A stretch of 64,000 nucleotides of DNA from CAYVBJ01 sp964517005 (GTDB lineage Bacteria; Bacteroidota; Rhodothermia; Balneolales; Balneolaceae): positions 17,351-81,350 of the forward strand of contig CAZFAJ010000003.1 in NCBI GenBank assembly GCA_964517005.1, written 5' to 3'. The number at the start of each line of letters is the position of its first letter. Within the stretch, counting starts at the first letter, position 1. This document shows positions 52,684 to 61,369 of this stretch, one piece after another. The notes under the pieces were generated by a model. That model did no database searches and was not told where the DNA came from. It saw only the letters and a program-made list of their open reading frames with translations. Position numbers and translations under genes: made by a program.

Positions 52684-53976
52684 ATGATTGAACGCTATTC
52701 CCGGCCTGAAATGTCAAATCTCTGGACAGAAGAAAATCAATTTCAAGCATGGCTTGAGGTGGAACTTGCTGCCTGTAAAGCCTGGAGCAAGCTGGGGAAA
52801 ATTCCATCCGAAGACGTGGATTTGCTTTATGAAAATGCCTCCTTTGATGTTGAGAGAATCAAACAGATTGAAAAAGAGACCCGCCACGATGTGGTTGCTT
52901 TTACACGATCGGTTTCAGAAAGCCTCGGGCCTGAAAAAAAATGGGTGCACTACGGGTTAACATCTACGGATGTTGTTGATACGGCAAACGGGTATCGGCT
53001 TAAGCAGGCAAATGAAATTCTGAGGTCTGGCATCGAAAAGATGATCGAAGTTCTTGCTGAAAAGGCAAGAGAGCATAAAAATACCATCATGATGGGCCGC
53101 ACGCATGGTGTACACGCGGAACCAACTACGTTTGGGCTGAAGTGTGCCCTTTGGTATGCCGAGATGAAAAGAAATCAAACCCGGTTCGAATTTGCTGCCT
53201 CGGATGTTGAATTCGGAAAATTGTCGGGAGCTGTTGGCACCTTCGCAAATATTCCGATAGAAGTGGAAGAGTTAACGTGTGAAGAACTTGGATTGAAACC
53301 GGCACCCATATCCACGCAGACTCTTCAGCGCGATCGCCATGCAAATTACATGGCCGTATTAGCTTTAATCGGCTCATCACTGGAAAAAATGGCTGTAGAA
53401 ATCCGTCACCTGCAGCGAACTGAACTTCGGGAAGCTGAAGAATTTTTCAGAAAGGGACAAAAGGGGTCATCAGCAATGCCGCATAAACGAAATCCGGTGA
53501 GTTCAGAGAATATTAGCGGATGCTCCAGGGTTTTGCGGGGGTATATGATGTCGGCTTATGAAAATATTCCCCTCTGGCACGAAAGGGATATTTCACACTC
53601 GTCCGTAGAGCGCATTATTCTTCCTGATTCAACCATTTTACTGGATTATATGCTGAACAGATTTGCAGTGGTTATGGAAAAACTGGTTGTCTATCCCGGA
53701 AATATGAGGGAGAATATGGAAAAAACACACGGGTTGGTTTTTTCACAGCGGTTGTTGTTAATGCTTATTGATAAAGGACTTTCGAGAGAGGAGGCGTATG
53801 ACACTGTCCAGCCTATGGCGATGAAAGCATGGGGAGAGAAAATCGCATTTCATGAATTAGTAAGCAGCAGTAAAGTAGTTAAAAAATATCTGGACCCGGC
53901 TGAGATTGAGAATGCATTTGACCTGAATCACCACACCCGGCGGGTGGATCAAATTTTCGAACGCGTAGGCCTATGA
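52684..53976 (+). CDS. purB: Adenylosuccinate lyase
   Basis: 430 residues, the usual PurB length. MIERYSRPEMSNLWTEENQF at the start, DVVAFTRSVSE, HYGLTSTDVVDTA, the MGRTHGVHAEPTTFG block (catalytic His) and the signature GSSAMPHKRNP (flexible loop with catalytic Ser) are present. It acts twice in purine synthesis, releasing fumarate. It precedes a small unknown gene and guaB, another purine gene, though gaps of 93 and 99 bases argue for separate control. Confidence 0.96.
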   Translation: MIERYSRPEMSNLWTEENQFQAWLEVELAACKAWSKLGKIPSEDVDLLYENASFDVERIKQIEKETRHDVVAFTRSVSESLGPEKKWVHYGLTSTDVVDTANGYRLKQANEILRSGIEKMIEVLAEKAREHKNTIMMGRTHGVHAEPTTFGLKCALWYAEMKRNQTRFEFAASDVEFGKLSGAVGTFANIPIEVEELTCEELGLKPAPISTQTLQRDRHANYMAVLALIGSSLEKMAVEIRHLQRTELREAEEFFRKGQKGSSAMPHKRNPVSSENISGCSRVLRGYMMSAYENIPLWHERDISHSSVERIILPDSTILLDYMLNRFAVVMEKLVVYPGNMRENMEKTHGLVFSQRLLLMLIDKGLSREEAYDTVQPMAMKAWGEKIAFHELVSSSKVVKKYLDPAEIENAFDLNHHTRRVDQIFERVGL

Positions 53977-54069
53977 TCTTTTTTTAAATATCATATTTAG
54001 TGTGTGACAGTAGGGTGTCACCCTGGGATATTATACTGCATTTGAACATTAATTAAAAGGAATACAATT

Positions 54070-54393
54070 ATGACAAATGCAGTAATAAAAACAAGAAGTC
54101 GGTCTTTTGCAGAACCTGTTCTCAGAAAAGTTTTACGTGAGGCTTCAAAAGAACACAGAAATTTGACGGAAGCTTTCAAATTGCTTGGATGGAGCCAGCT
54201 TCCTGATGAACTGAAAATGGCAATCAAAGATGACATTCTGGCTTATATGAATGAATTAGAGGGAAATTATTCTACATGCGATCCATTTGTCGTAAAACGA
54301 AGAAAAAGCGTTTTCTTCTGGGTGCAATCTTACCTCAATGGTATTTGTTCACTTGAAACAGCGATCAAAACACTGAAGATTACCCCGCTTTGA
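54070..54393 (+). CDS. Small conserved-looking protein of unknown function
   Basis: 107 residues, basic, predicted mainly helical (VLRKVLREASKEHRNLTEAFKLLG, then DELKMAIKDDILAYMNEL) with a C-terminal WVQSYLNGICSLETAIKTLK. A ribosome-binding-like AAAAGGA precedes the ATG by 8 bases, supporting the gene. I recognise no domain. Position between purB and guaB gives no firm clue. A hairpin-forming stretch (54012-54024) lies upstream. Confidence 0.6.
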   Translation: MTNAVIKTRSRSFAEPVLRKVLREASKEHRNLTEAFKLLGWSQLPDELKMAIKDDILAYMNELEGNYSTCDPFVVKRRKSVFFWVQSYLNGICSLETAIKTLKITPL

Positions 54394-54492
54394 AGCTATA
54401 AAGATTGTGTAAAATTTAAATGGGAGAGAGGGAGAAGTTCGGGAACATTTTTTTTATCTTAATTGAAATGTAAACGAAACGATTTTCTCCCC

Positions 54493-55971
54493 ATGCAAAA
54501 CAATTCCCCGTTCGGAAAAATTACACGGCAGGGCCTCACGTATGATGATGTGCTGCTTGTGCCCAATTATTCACAGATTCTTCCCAGAAGTGTAGATCTT
54601 TCTGTTGAGTTAACACCATCTCTAACGCTCAATATTCCTGTAATCAGTGCTGCTATGGATACAGTATCTGAATACCGGCTTGCGATTGCGCTGGCTCGTG
54701 AGGGTGGCATTGCAATTCTGCATAAAAATATGACGATTGAGGAACAGGCTGAGCAGGTAAGACTTGTAAAGCGCAGCGAAAGCGGAATGATTGTAGACCC
54801 GGTTACTTTACCGCCTTCCGCTACTGTAAAAGATGCCAGGGCGTTGATGCAAAAACATAAAATTGGCGGGATACCGATTGTGGAGAAGGATGATAAACTG
54901 ATCGGCATCGTTACGAACCGTGATCTGCGTTTTGAACATTATGTTGACAAGCTGTTAAGCAGTATTATGACAAAAGAAAACCTGATAACAGCTGAAGAAG
55001 GTACAAACCTGGAAGAGGCGGAGGAGATACTGCAGCAGTATAAAGTTGAAAAACTACCCATTGTCGATAAAAACAATAAACTCGTAGGGCTCATCACATT
55101 CAAAGACATTGAAAAGAAAATGAACTTTCCCAATGCCTGTAAAGATGAAATGGGGAGGTTGCGGGTGGGTGCAGCGGTTGGCGTTACTCCGGATACTATG
55201 GACAGGGTAAGCGCTCTTATTGATTCCGGTGTGGATGCAATCACAGTGGATACCGCACACGGACATTCCAAAGGTGTATTGAACACTGTGGGTATGATTA
55301 AGAAAAAGTTTAAGGACCTGACTCTGATTGGCGGTAATATTGCCACGAAAGAGGCCGCGGAAGCTCTGCACAGGGCTGGTGCTGATGTCGTAAAAGTAGG
55401 TGTTGGCCCGGGTTCAATTTGCACAACTCGAGTTGTTACAGGAGTCGGGGTTCCGCAGCTTTCGGCCGTTATGGAAATAGCTGAGTACACACAAAAAAAC
55501 GGACTCGGACTGATTGCTGACGGTGGTATTAAGCAAACAGGTGATATCCCGAAAGCAATCGCCGGAGGGGCGGAAGCGGTCATGATGGGATCGATGTTTG
55601 CAGGAGTTGATGAAAGCCCTGGTGAAACTATTATATATGAATCCCGCAAGTATAAGTCCTACAGGGGAATGGGTAGTATAACCGCCATGTCTAAAGGATC
55701 AAAGGACCGCTATTTTCAGGATGTTGAAGATGACCTCAGGAAACTTGTTCCGGAAGGTATTGAAGGCCGGGTTCCCTACAAAGGATACCTGGGGGAAGTT
55801 GTCCATCAGATGACCGGCGGACTGAGAGCAGCTATGGGATATGTGGGTGCTGCAACGATTCGAGATCTGCAAAAAGCGGAGTTTGTGCAGATATCAGCAG
55901 CAAGTTACAGGGAAAGTCATCCCCATTCCGTTCAGATTACAAAAGAAGCCCCTAATTACTCTGTCAACTGA
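54493..55971 (+). CDS. guaB: Inosine-5'-monophosphate dehydrogenase
   Basis: 492 residues from the ATG at 54493; the frame extends to a TTG at 54463, less likely. A TIM barrel with an inserted CBS pair (about 95-215: PPSATVKDARALMQKHKIGG, ILQQYKVEKLPIV). The catalytic Cys is in GVGPGSICTTRVVTG, the flap has the KGSKDRYFQ stretch, and GGLRAAMGYVGA closes it. It makes XMP, the committed step to GMP. Six bases separate its stop from the next glycosyltransferase. Confidence 0.96.
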   Translation: MQNNSPFGKITRQGLTYDDVLLVPNYSQILPRSVDLSVELTPSLTLNIPVISAAMDTVSEYRLAIALAREGGIAILHKNMTIEEQAEQVRLVKRSESGMIVDPVTLPPSATVKDARALMQKHKIGGIPIVEKDDKLIGIVTNRDLRFEHYVDKLLSSIMTKENLITAEEGTNLEEAEEILQQYKVEKLPIVDKNNKLVGLITFKDIEKKMNFPNACKDEMGRLRVGAAVGVTPDTMDRVSALIDSGVDAITVDTAHGHSKGVLNTVGMIKKKFKDLTLIGGNIATKEAAEALHRAGADVVKVGVGPGSICTTRVVTGVGVPQLSAVMEIAEYTQKNGLGLIADGGIKQTGDIPKAIAGGAEAVMMGSMFAGVDESPGETIIYESRKYKSYRGMGSITAMSKGSKDRYFQDVEDDLRKLVPEGIEGRVPYKGYLGEVVHQMTGGLRAAMGYVGAATIRDLQKAEFVQISAASYRESHPHSVQITKEAPNYSVN

Positions 55972-55977
55972 TCATTT

Positions 55978-57003
55978 ATGAAAAGAGTTCTGATTGTTGC
56001 CTACTATTTTCCGCCAATGGGGGGCAGCGGTGTGCAAAGGCCATTGGGTTTGGCCAAATATTTGGCTGAATTTGGATGGAAACCTGTCATCATAACCCCT
56101 GAACCCGGAATTTATCACACGTTTGATTCAACTCTGATAGACGAAGTTGAATCCAACGGTATCGAAGTTGTCAGAGTTCAAAACGGATCTTTTTTTCAGA
56201 GTGCGGGAAATAAAAAGAGAGTCAGGTACAGTGAGGCGAAAGGAAAATTGCTGAGATTGTTTACTTCCTGGTTCATGTTTCCTGATAATAAAAAAGGATG
56301 GATCGAACCCGCAGTTGAAAAAGCAATTCAACTTTATAAAAGCGAAGGATATGATGCGGTCTTTTCAACAGGACCACCGTTCAGCAATCACATTATTGCA
56401 GCAAAAATAAAAGAGGAGACAGGTGTGCCNNNNNNNNNNNNNNNNNNNNNNNNNNNNNNNNNNNNNNNNNNNNNNNNNNNNNNNNNNNNNNNNNNNNNNN
56501 NNNNNNNNNNNNNNNNNNNNNNNNNNNNNAATCCTGAACTTGCGGAGGATATCGAAATTCATTTCGTCGGATCGGAAGAAAAGGAATATGCAAGGCTTGT
56601 AAATTCTTTGGGCTTAAAAGATTTTGTTTTTTTTAAAGGATACAAAAGCCATAAGGAAACGGTTCGGATTTTGCAGCATAGTGATTTACTGCTTTTAATA
56701 TTGTCAGATAAAACAAGAATGAAAAATGTGACACCCGGAAAAATGTATGAATATTTCGGCACACGAAAGCCGGTTTTGGCATTGGTTCCAAAAGGAGTTT
56801 CACGCCATTTGCTGAAAAGATACAAAGCAGCCATGATAGCACATCCGCAAGATGTTTCCATGATATCGCATGAACTTTTAAAATTTTATCAACTTTGGAA
56901 AAAAGGAAAACTTCCGCAAGGTGATCAAATCTTTTCAGAAAGTTTTAACCGAAAAAAGCAGGCTAAAAAACTTGCAGGTATTTTAAATTCAGTGATAAAA
57001 TAA
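55978..57003 (+). CDS. Glycosyltransferase, GT4-type, interrupted by an assembly gap
   Basis: The frame is open on both sides of 100 N (56430-56529). The N-terminal part has YYFPPMGGSGVQRPLGLAKYL, the typical acceptor loop of GT4 enzymes, and VIITPEPG. The C-terminal part has IHFVGSEEKEY, FFKGYKSHKETV, LLLILSDK and TPGKMYEYFGTRKPVLALVP, where Glu of the donor site is expected. As assembled it is about 341 residues with 34 unknown; the family is usually nearer 400, so the gap is likely longer. Acceptor and sugar unknown. Confidence 0.8.
   Translation: MKRVLIVAYYFPPMGGSGVQRPLGLAKYLAEFGWKPVIITPEPGIYHTFDSTLIDEVESNGIEVVRVQNGSFFQSAGNKKRVRYSEAKGKLLRLFTSWFMFPDNKKGWIEPAVEKAIQLYKSEGYDAVFSTGPPFSNHIIAAKIKEETGVXXXXXXXXXXXXXXXXXXXXXXXXXXXXXXXXXXNPELAEDIEIHFVGSEEKEYARLVNSLGLKDFVFFKGYKSHKETVRILQHSDLLLLILSDKTRMKNVTPGKMYEYFGTRKPVLALVPKGVSRHLLKRYKAAMIAHPQDVSMISHELLKFYQLWKKGKLPQGDQIFSESFNRKKQAKKLAGILNSVIK
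56430..56529. other. Assembly gap of 100 N inside the glycosyltransferase gene
   Basis: Exactly 100 N, a placeholder of unknown true length. The frame happens to continue across it. Confidence 0.98.
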
Positions 57004-57029
57004 TTTTAATCATCTTTACGTAATCCGGT

Positions 57030-57875
57030 ATGTGGGATTTTTTAAAAAAGATATTTTCAAATCGCGATAGGGCCGTTACGGTGGTTGTGCTTGATGAAAA
57101 TGATCCGGATTCGTCAAGTTCGTTTTCAATAAAATCAGCAGATATGGTCAGCATTATCACTGTAGTTGTTCTGATTTCGGTTTTAGTTACAACACTGCTC
57201 TTTTTTGTAACTCCCCTGGGATCTCTTTATCAGCAGCAGCAGGATGAGAGTATTCGCAAGGAAATAATGTCGGTAGCAGAGAGGGTGTCGGTGCTGCAGG
57301 ATTCACTCTCGGCAAGAGACCGGCAGCTGCAGGATTTAAAAGATGTTATAAAATCAGCATCCGATACTACGTTTACTTCTGGTTCAAATTTATTGCGAGC
57401 TGATCGTAACATGAATTCAAATAGTTTGGAATTTATTGATACACCATCTTTCAGTATGGTTTCCACAAATGAAATTATCATGTCGAATTTACTGTCTGAT
57501 GCTCCGCAATTTCCGTCAAACTATCCAATATCAGGTACTCTTACTCAAGAATATTCGGCCGAAAACGGCCACTATGGAATTGATATTGCAGCCAAGCCGG
57601 GCACACCATTTATGTCTGTTGCTGACGGTACGGTTATCAATGCAGAATGGACCATGAATTTCGGATATGTATTATATGTTCAGCATCCGCGCGGAATTGT
57701 CAGTGTTTACAAGCACGGTGCAAAAATATCAAAGAAAGAAGGAGACATTGTTCTGAAGGGCGACCTTCTCGGGACGATAGGTGACAAAGGAATCTTAAGC
57801 TCCGGTTCACATCTTCACCTGGAAATCTGGAAGGATGGTGTTTCTCAAAATCCCCTAATGTACTTAATCAATTAA
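57030..57875 (+). CDS. M23-family peptidoglycan metallopeptidase paired with bactofilin
   Basis: 281 residues. Cytoplasmic basic start, one membrane helix (about 43-63, IITVVVLISVLVTTLLFF), a coiled coil (about 70-110) and a LytM domain with NGHYGIDIAAKPGTPF (zinc His and Asp), VSVYKHG and SGSHLHLEIW. Its layout resembles the shape peptidases (Csd1/Mpg type) that work with bactofilin, and a bactofilin gene follows after five bases. It likely trims cross-links at the site set by the bactofilin scaffold; inferred from order and family precedent. Confidence 0.87.
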   Translation: MWDFLKKIFSNRDRAVTVVVLDENDPDSSSSFSIKSADMVSIITVVVLISVLVTTLLFFVTPLGSLYQQQQDESIRKEIMSVAERVSVLQDSLSARDRQLQDLKDVIKSASDTTFTSGSNLLRADRNMNSNSLEFIDTPSFSMVSTNEIIMSNLLSDAPQFPSNYPISGTLTQEYSAENGHYGIDIAAKPGTPFMSVADGTVINAEWTMNFGYVLYVQHPRGIVSVYKHGAKISKKEGDIVLKGDLLGTIGDKGILSSGSHLHLEIWKDGVSQNPLMYLIN

Positions 57876-57880
57876 ATATT

Positions 57881-58315
57881 ATGTTTAACAATAACAAAAA
57901 AGAGGATAAGCTGGTGAATTCTACAAATGGTCAGTCTCCTTCATTGAATATGATCAGTGAAGGATCAAAAGTGAAAGGCAATATTCAATCCCAAAATGAT
58001 ATCCGCATTTCCGGAAAAATTGAAGGAGAAGCATCGTCCAAAGGCAAATTGATTATCACCTCTTCGGGTGTTATCGATGGAAATGTAAAAGCTGCTGAGG
58101 CAGATATTTCAGGCAATTTAATAGGTGAAATACATATTACAAATCGCCTTACATTGAGAAAAACAGCTAAAATTAACGGCAATATTTATACGAAGACGCT
58201 GATAGTTGAGGAAGGTGCAGAAATAAACGGCGATTGCAAAATGGGAACTGAAACACCTTCAAGCAATGGACAGACAACTGAATCGAAAAAACAGACTGTA
58301 AAAGTAAAAGACTGA
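57881..58315 (+). CDS. Bactofilin
   Basis: 144 residues. The central part (about 25-120) is a right-handed beta-helix built of repeats with small side chains: MISEGSKVKGNIQS, DIRISGKIEGE, GVIDGNVKAAEADISGNL, TAKINGNIYTKTLIVEEGAEINGDC. Flanks are unordered, Ser/Thr/Lys-rich. Bactofilins polymerise without nucleotides and localise wall enzymes. It lies five bases after the M23 gene and four before the atpZ-like gene, so the shape module and the ATP synthase operon may share a transcript. Confidence 0.9.
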   Translation: MFNNNKKEDKLVNSTNGQSPSLNMISEGSKVKGNIQSQNDIRISGKIEGEASSKGKLIITSSGVIDGNVKAAEADISGNLIGEIHITNRLTLRKTAKINGNIYTKTLIVEEGAEINGDCKMGTETPSSNGQTTESKKQTVKVKD

Positions 58316-58319
58316 ACAA

Positions 58320-58535
58320 TTGATCAATGATCCGGAGGTCAAAAAGTATTTAAAATATCTCTCTTTAGGTGTTGAGATAGCCGCAGGTCTTTGTGTTCCG
58401 ATTTTGCTTGGTTTGTGGATAGATAGCGTTTGGGAAACAGAGCCCTGGTTTTTGATTGCAGGGGTTCTGATCGGGATCGCCACGCTTTTTGGCATTATTT
58501 TCAGAGTCGTTAAAAATACCGGCAGTTCAAATTGA
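58320..58535 (+). CDS. AtpZ/AtpI-like small membrane protein
   Basis: 71 residues from a TTG at 58320; no in-frame ATG precedes the first helix. Two membrane helices (about 14-34, LGVEIAAGLCVPILLGLWID; about 43-62, WFLIAGVLIGIATLFGIIF) with a short loop form the AtpZ/AtpI hairpin. These proteins sit at the head of ATP synthase operons and help assemble the c-ring or move magnesium. It overlaps the next gene by four bases. Confidence 0.72.
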   Translation: MINDPEVKKYLKYLSLGVEIAAGLCVPILLGLWIDSVWETEPWFLIAGVLIGIATLFGIIFRVVKNTGSSN

Positions 58536-58927
58536 ATTTTAAAAAGAAAAGCCTGTTTAGGAAAATTGAATACAAAACCTTTTTAGCAGGGCTCTCTGTT
58601 TTAATACTCATATTGTTATTTGCCGCCCGGCAATATACGGTCAGTATTATAATTGGTTATTTTCTGGGCCTGTCTGCAGTTTTATCGCATCTCTTATTTA
58701 TCAGTTACACAAAAAACCTTGAAGAATCCAAGTTCCAGAAGCTCTATTTCATAAGCATTTTCATACGGTTTTTCATTGTTTGCCTGATCTTTGTTGCTCT
58801 TATAATTTTCACAAAAATTGATGAATTGGGGTTTACTGTTAGTTTCATAATTTCGTATATTTTCCATTCTGTAATAGAAATTATTCTGCTAAACAGACAA
58901 CTGACAAGCCAAAACGAGGAACGGTAA
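58532..58927 (+). CDS. AtpI-like ATP synthase operon membrane protein
   Basis: 131 residues with four predicted membrane helices (about 16-33, 37-57, 70-90, 96-117) and a basic N-terminus. It starts at a TTG overlapping the preceding stop codon (TTGA), so it depends on translation of the gene before it. Its place just before atpB and its size fit the AtpI group (ATP synthase I), but sequence motifs are weak. It lies nine bases before atpB. Confidence 0.6.
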   Translation: MNFKKKSLFRKIEYKTFLAGLSVLILILLFAARQYTVSIIIGYFLGLSAVLSHLLFISYTKNLEESKFQKLYFISIFIRFFIVCLIFVALIIFTKIDELGFTVSFIISYIFHSVIEIILLNRQLTSQNEER

Positions 58928-58936
58928 ACAGATATA

Positions 58937-59995
58937 ATGATGTATTTTTTGCGCAGTGCCGTGTTCGCTGTATCAGCTTTTTTGATTTTATCACCTTCAT
59001 TTTTGATTGCCGCAGACTCTACCAACGGTGACGAGGAAGAGAAGATCATCGATGTAATGGGAAAGGTTTCCGATCATGACTACCTTGAAGTGGTTGGTAC
59101 TAAAATCTATTTACCAAGAATTTTGATTGTTGACGGCGACCTGCATGCCTATTCAACTACCAGCAGTGCTATTCAATCCGGTGAGTTTATCATGGAAGAG
59201 GGTGCTCTTGTAAGGGCAGACGGAAAACCCGTTTCACTTGACCTGTCGATTACCTCTCACCTGATGTATGTTTGGTTTGGAATTATTCTTACGTTACTGA
59301 TAACATTCTGGGCAGCTGCAAAATATAAAAAGGGGATCGGGCTTAGTACTGAACCAAGGGGAGCGGGCCAGAATATTTTTGAGATTGTTTTCATATTTGT
59401 CAGAGATGATATAGCAAAGGAGTATATCCCGGAAGATAAATATAAACGCTATGTCGCTTTTCTGTTTGCTGTATTTATGTCGATCTCTTTTATGAATTTA
59501 TTTGGATTGTTGCCCTGGGGGGTTTCAGCTACGGCAGATTTAACAGTAACGGCTACACTCGCCACAATCACTTTTTTGATCACTCAATTCAGCGGTTCAA
59601 AAGATCACTGGAGGCACGTTTTCGCATTTCCCGGTGTTCACCCGCTTGTAAGGATAATTCTTACACCGGTAGAAATACTTGGATTGTTTACTAAACCATT
59701 TGCGCTTGCCATACGTCTTTTTGCCAATATGCTTTCCGGAAAGATTATGATCATCAGTATACTTGGTCTTATATTTATTTTTACCGATCTGTTTGGCACA
59801 ACGCTGGGTCTGACAACCAGCGTATTTGCTGTGGCGCTTACAGCAATGCTTTATATATTGAAAGCTTTTATAGCTCTTTTACAGGCCTACATATTTACAC
59901 TTCTATCAGGTGTATTTATAGGTATGGCCGCAGAAGAGCATGAACACGAACATGACACAGCAATTGCTGCAGAAACAGCAACTGCACACACATAA
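58937..59995 (+). CDS. atpB: ATP synthase F0, subunit a
   Basis: 352 residues, longer than the usual 240-280. An N-terminal signal-like helix (about 5-25) and a periplasmic part of about 75 residues precede the membrane domain, as in many Bacteroidota. The essential Arg is in KPFALAIRLFANMLSG; HPLVRIILTPVEILGLF precedes it. It forms the proton half-channels beside the c-ring. The C-terminus is a His/Glu/Ala tail (EEHEHEHD). 37 bases separate it from atpE. Confidence 0.93.
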   Translation: MMYFLRSAVFAVSAFLILSPSFLIAADSTNGDEEEKIIDVMGKVSDHDYLEVVGTKIYLPRILIVDGDLHAYSTTSSAIQSGEFIMEEGALVRADGKPVSLDLSITSHLMYVWFGIILTLLITFWAAAKYKKGIGLSTEPRGAGQNIFEIVFIFVRDDIAKEYIPEDKYKRYVAFLFAVFMSISFMNLFGLLPWGVSATADLTVTATLATITFLITQFSGSKDHWRHVFAFPGVHPLVRIILTPVEILGLFTKPFALAIRLFANMLSGKIMIISILGLIFIFTDLFGTTLGLTTSVFAVALTAMLYILKAFIALLQAYIFTLLSGVFIGMAAEEHEHEHDTAIAAETATAHT

Positions 59996-60032
59996 CAAAA
60001 AACAATAAAATACAAAACAACAGGATAAAACT

Positions 60033-60251
60033 ATGGAATTGGGATTATTAGCAGCTGGTATCGGAGCCGGAATCATTGCGATTGGCGCAGGTATTGGCAT
60101 TGGAATGATTGGTAAAGGCGCAACGGAAAGTATCGCGCGTCAACCTGAAGCTTCAGGCGATATCAGAGGAGCCATGATTCTGACTGCTGCTTTTATCGAA
60201 GGTGTAGCTTTGATCGGAGCTATTGTATGTCTGCTTCTTGTGGTTCTTTAA
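60033..60251 (+). CDS. atpE: ATP synthase F0, subunit c
   Basis: 72 residues, a two-helix hairpin. Glycine-rich helix 1 (GIGAGIIAIGAGIGIGMIG) and the polar loop ARQPEASGDIRG are standard, and the ion-binding Glu is in AFIEGVALIGA of helix 2. The residues that mark sodium-binding rings (Gln in helix 1, Ser or Thr after the Glu) are absent, so a proton-driven enzyme is likely. It lies between atpB and atpF. Confidence 0.94.
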   Translation: MELGLLAAGIGAGIIAIGAGIGIGMIGKGATESIARQPEASGDIRGAMILTAAFIEGVALIGAIVCLLLVVL

Positions 60252-60278
60252 TCTAAAAGATCATAAGAGGTGGCAATT

Positions 60279-60788
60279 ATGTACATTTTAGCAGGCGGAG
60301 GTATACTCTCCTTTAGCAGTGGTTTTGCAATCTGGGTGGCCATATCAATGGTGGTGTTCCTATTTATTATGTATAAATATGCTGTACCACCTATAATGAG
60401 AGCACTGGATGAGAGAGAAAAGAAGATTAAAGAATCTCTTGAGTCCGCTGAAAAAGCTCTGGAAAAAGCCGAAAAAATATCGAAAGATAATGAACAGGCT
60501 ATAAAAGAAGCTGAAGTAAAAGCTCAAAAAATACGCAAACAGGCAATTGCAGATGCTGAATTGTTGCGTGAGGAACGTATAGAAAAGTCCAGGAACGAGG
60601 CTTCTAAAATTCTGGAAGACGCCAAAAATTCTATTGAGCAGGAAAAGAAACGTGCATTATCAGAATTGAGAAAGGAAGTTGCCGAATTGGCAATTAAATC
60701 TGCTTCAATAATCCTTGACTCAGAACTTGATAAAGAGAAAAACAAAAAACTTGTTGATAAATTTATCAGCGAATTGCCCAGAAACTAA
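60279..60788 (+). CDS. atpF: ATP synthase F0, subunit b
   Basis: 169 residues from the ATG at 60279, which follows an AGAGGTGG ribosome-binding site; a GTG at 60270 would place the start within that site. One membrane helix (about 12-34, SGFAIWVAISMVVFLFIMY) is followed by a long charged helix (DEREKKIKESLESAEKALEKAEK and on), the stator stalk. Single b subunit, no b' gene. Eight bases lie between its stop and the atpH ATG. Confidence 0.93.
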   Translation: MYILAGGGILSFSSGFAIWVAISMVVFLFIMYKYAVPPIMRALDEREKKIKESLESAEKALEKAEKISKDNEQAIKEAEVKAQKIRKQAIADAELLREERIEKSRNEASKILEDAKNSIEQEKKRALSELRKEVAELAIKSASIILDSELDKEKNKKLVDKFISELPRN

Positions 60789-60796
60789 TATTGAAC

Positions 60797-61339
60797 ATGA
60801 TTTCAAAGGCTGCACAAAGATACGCTACATCATTACTTCAGTTCGCTGTTGAAAATGATATCCTTAGCAAAGTTTTTGAAGATATCCGGGATATTCACAA
60901 TACGTTTGCTGATTCTGATGAGTTAAGACGGTTTTTGAAAAATTCGATCATTTCTCAAAAGAAAAAGAAAGAAGTATTGGACAGTCTTTTTAAGAGCAAT
61001 GTTCAAGAAGAGACAAACCGGTTTATTTCACTTGTGGTTGATAATGACAGGGAAGCACTGTTTCCGGATATTGTGAAAAGCTTTATCGATCTTTATTATG
61101 AACAAAAGGGCATTCTCGAAGTTGGTGTTTTTACAGCTCGAAAATTAAGCGACAATCAAAAAAAAGATCTGAATGATTCTCTTAATTCATACACAGGAAA
61201 AACTGTGACTTTATCGATTACAGAAAACCCTGAATTAATGGGGGGACTCGCTGTAAGAATCGAAGACACCGTGATTGACGGAACAGTGAAGCACAAGCTC
61301 GATCAGTTGAAAGAAACATTTTTTGAAACAACAGTATAA
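60797..61339 (+). CDS. atpH: ATP synthase F1, subunit delta
   Basis: 180 residues from the ATG at 60797 (a TTG two codons upstream is also in frame). KAAQRYATSLLQFAVE at the start and LMGGLAVRIEDTVIDGTVKHKLDQL at the end are the family's conserved regions. It ties the b stalk to the top of F1. 30 bases before atpA. Confidence 0.92.
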   Translation: MISKAAQRYATSLLQFAVENDILSKVFEDIRDIHNTFADSDELRRFLKNSIISQKKKKEVLDSLFKSNVQEETNRFISLVVDNDREALFPDIVKSFIDLYYEQKGILEVGVFTARKLSDNQKKDLNDSLNSYTGKTVTLSITENPELMGGLAVRIEDTVIDGTVKHKLDQLKETFFETTV

Positions 61340-61369
61340 CCAATTAAAAAATTTTAGAACATTTAGAAA

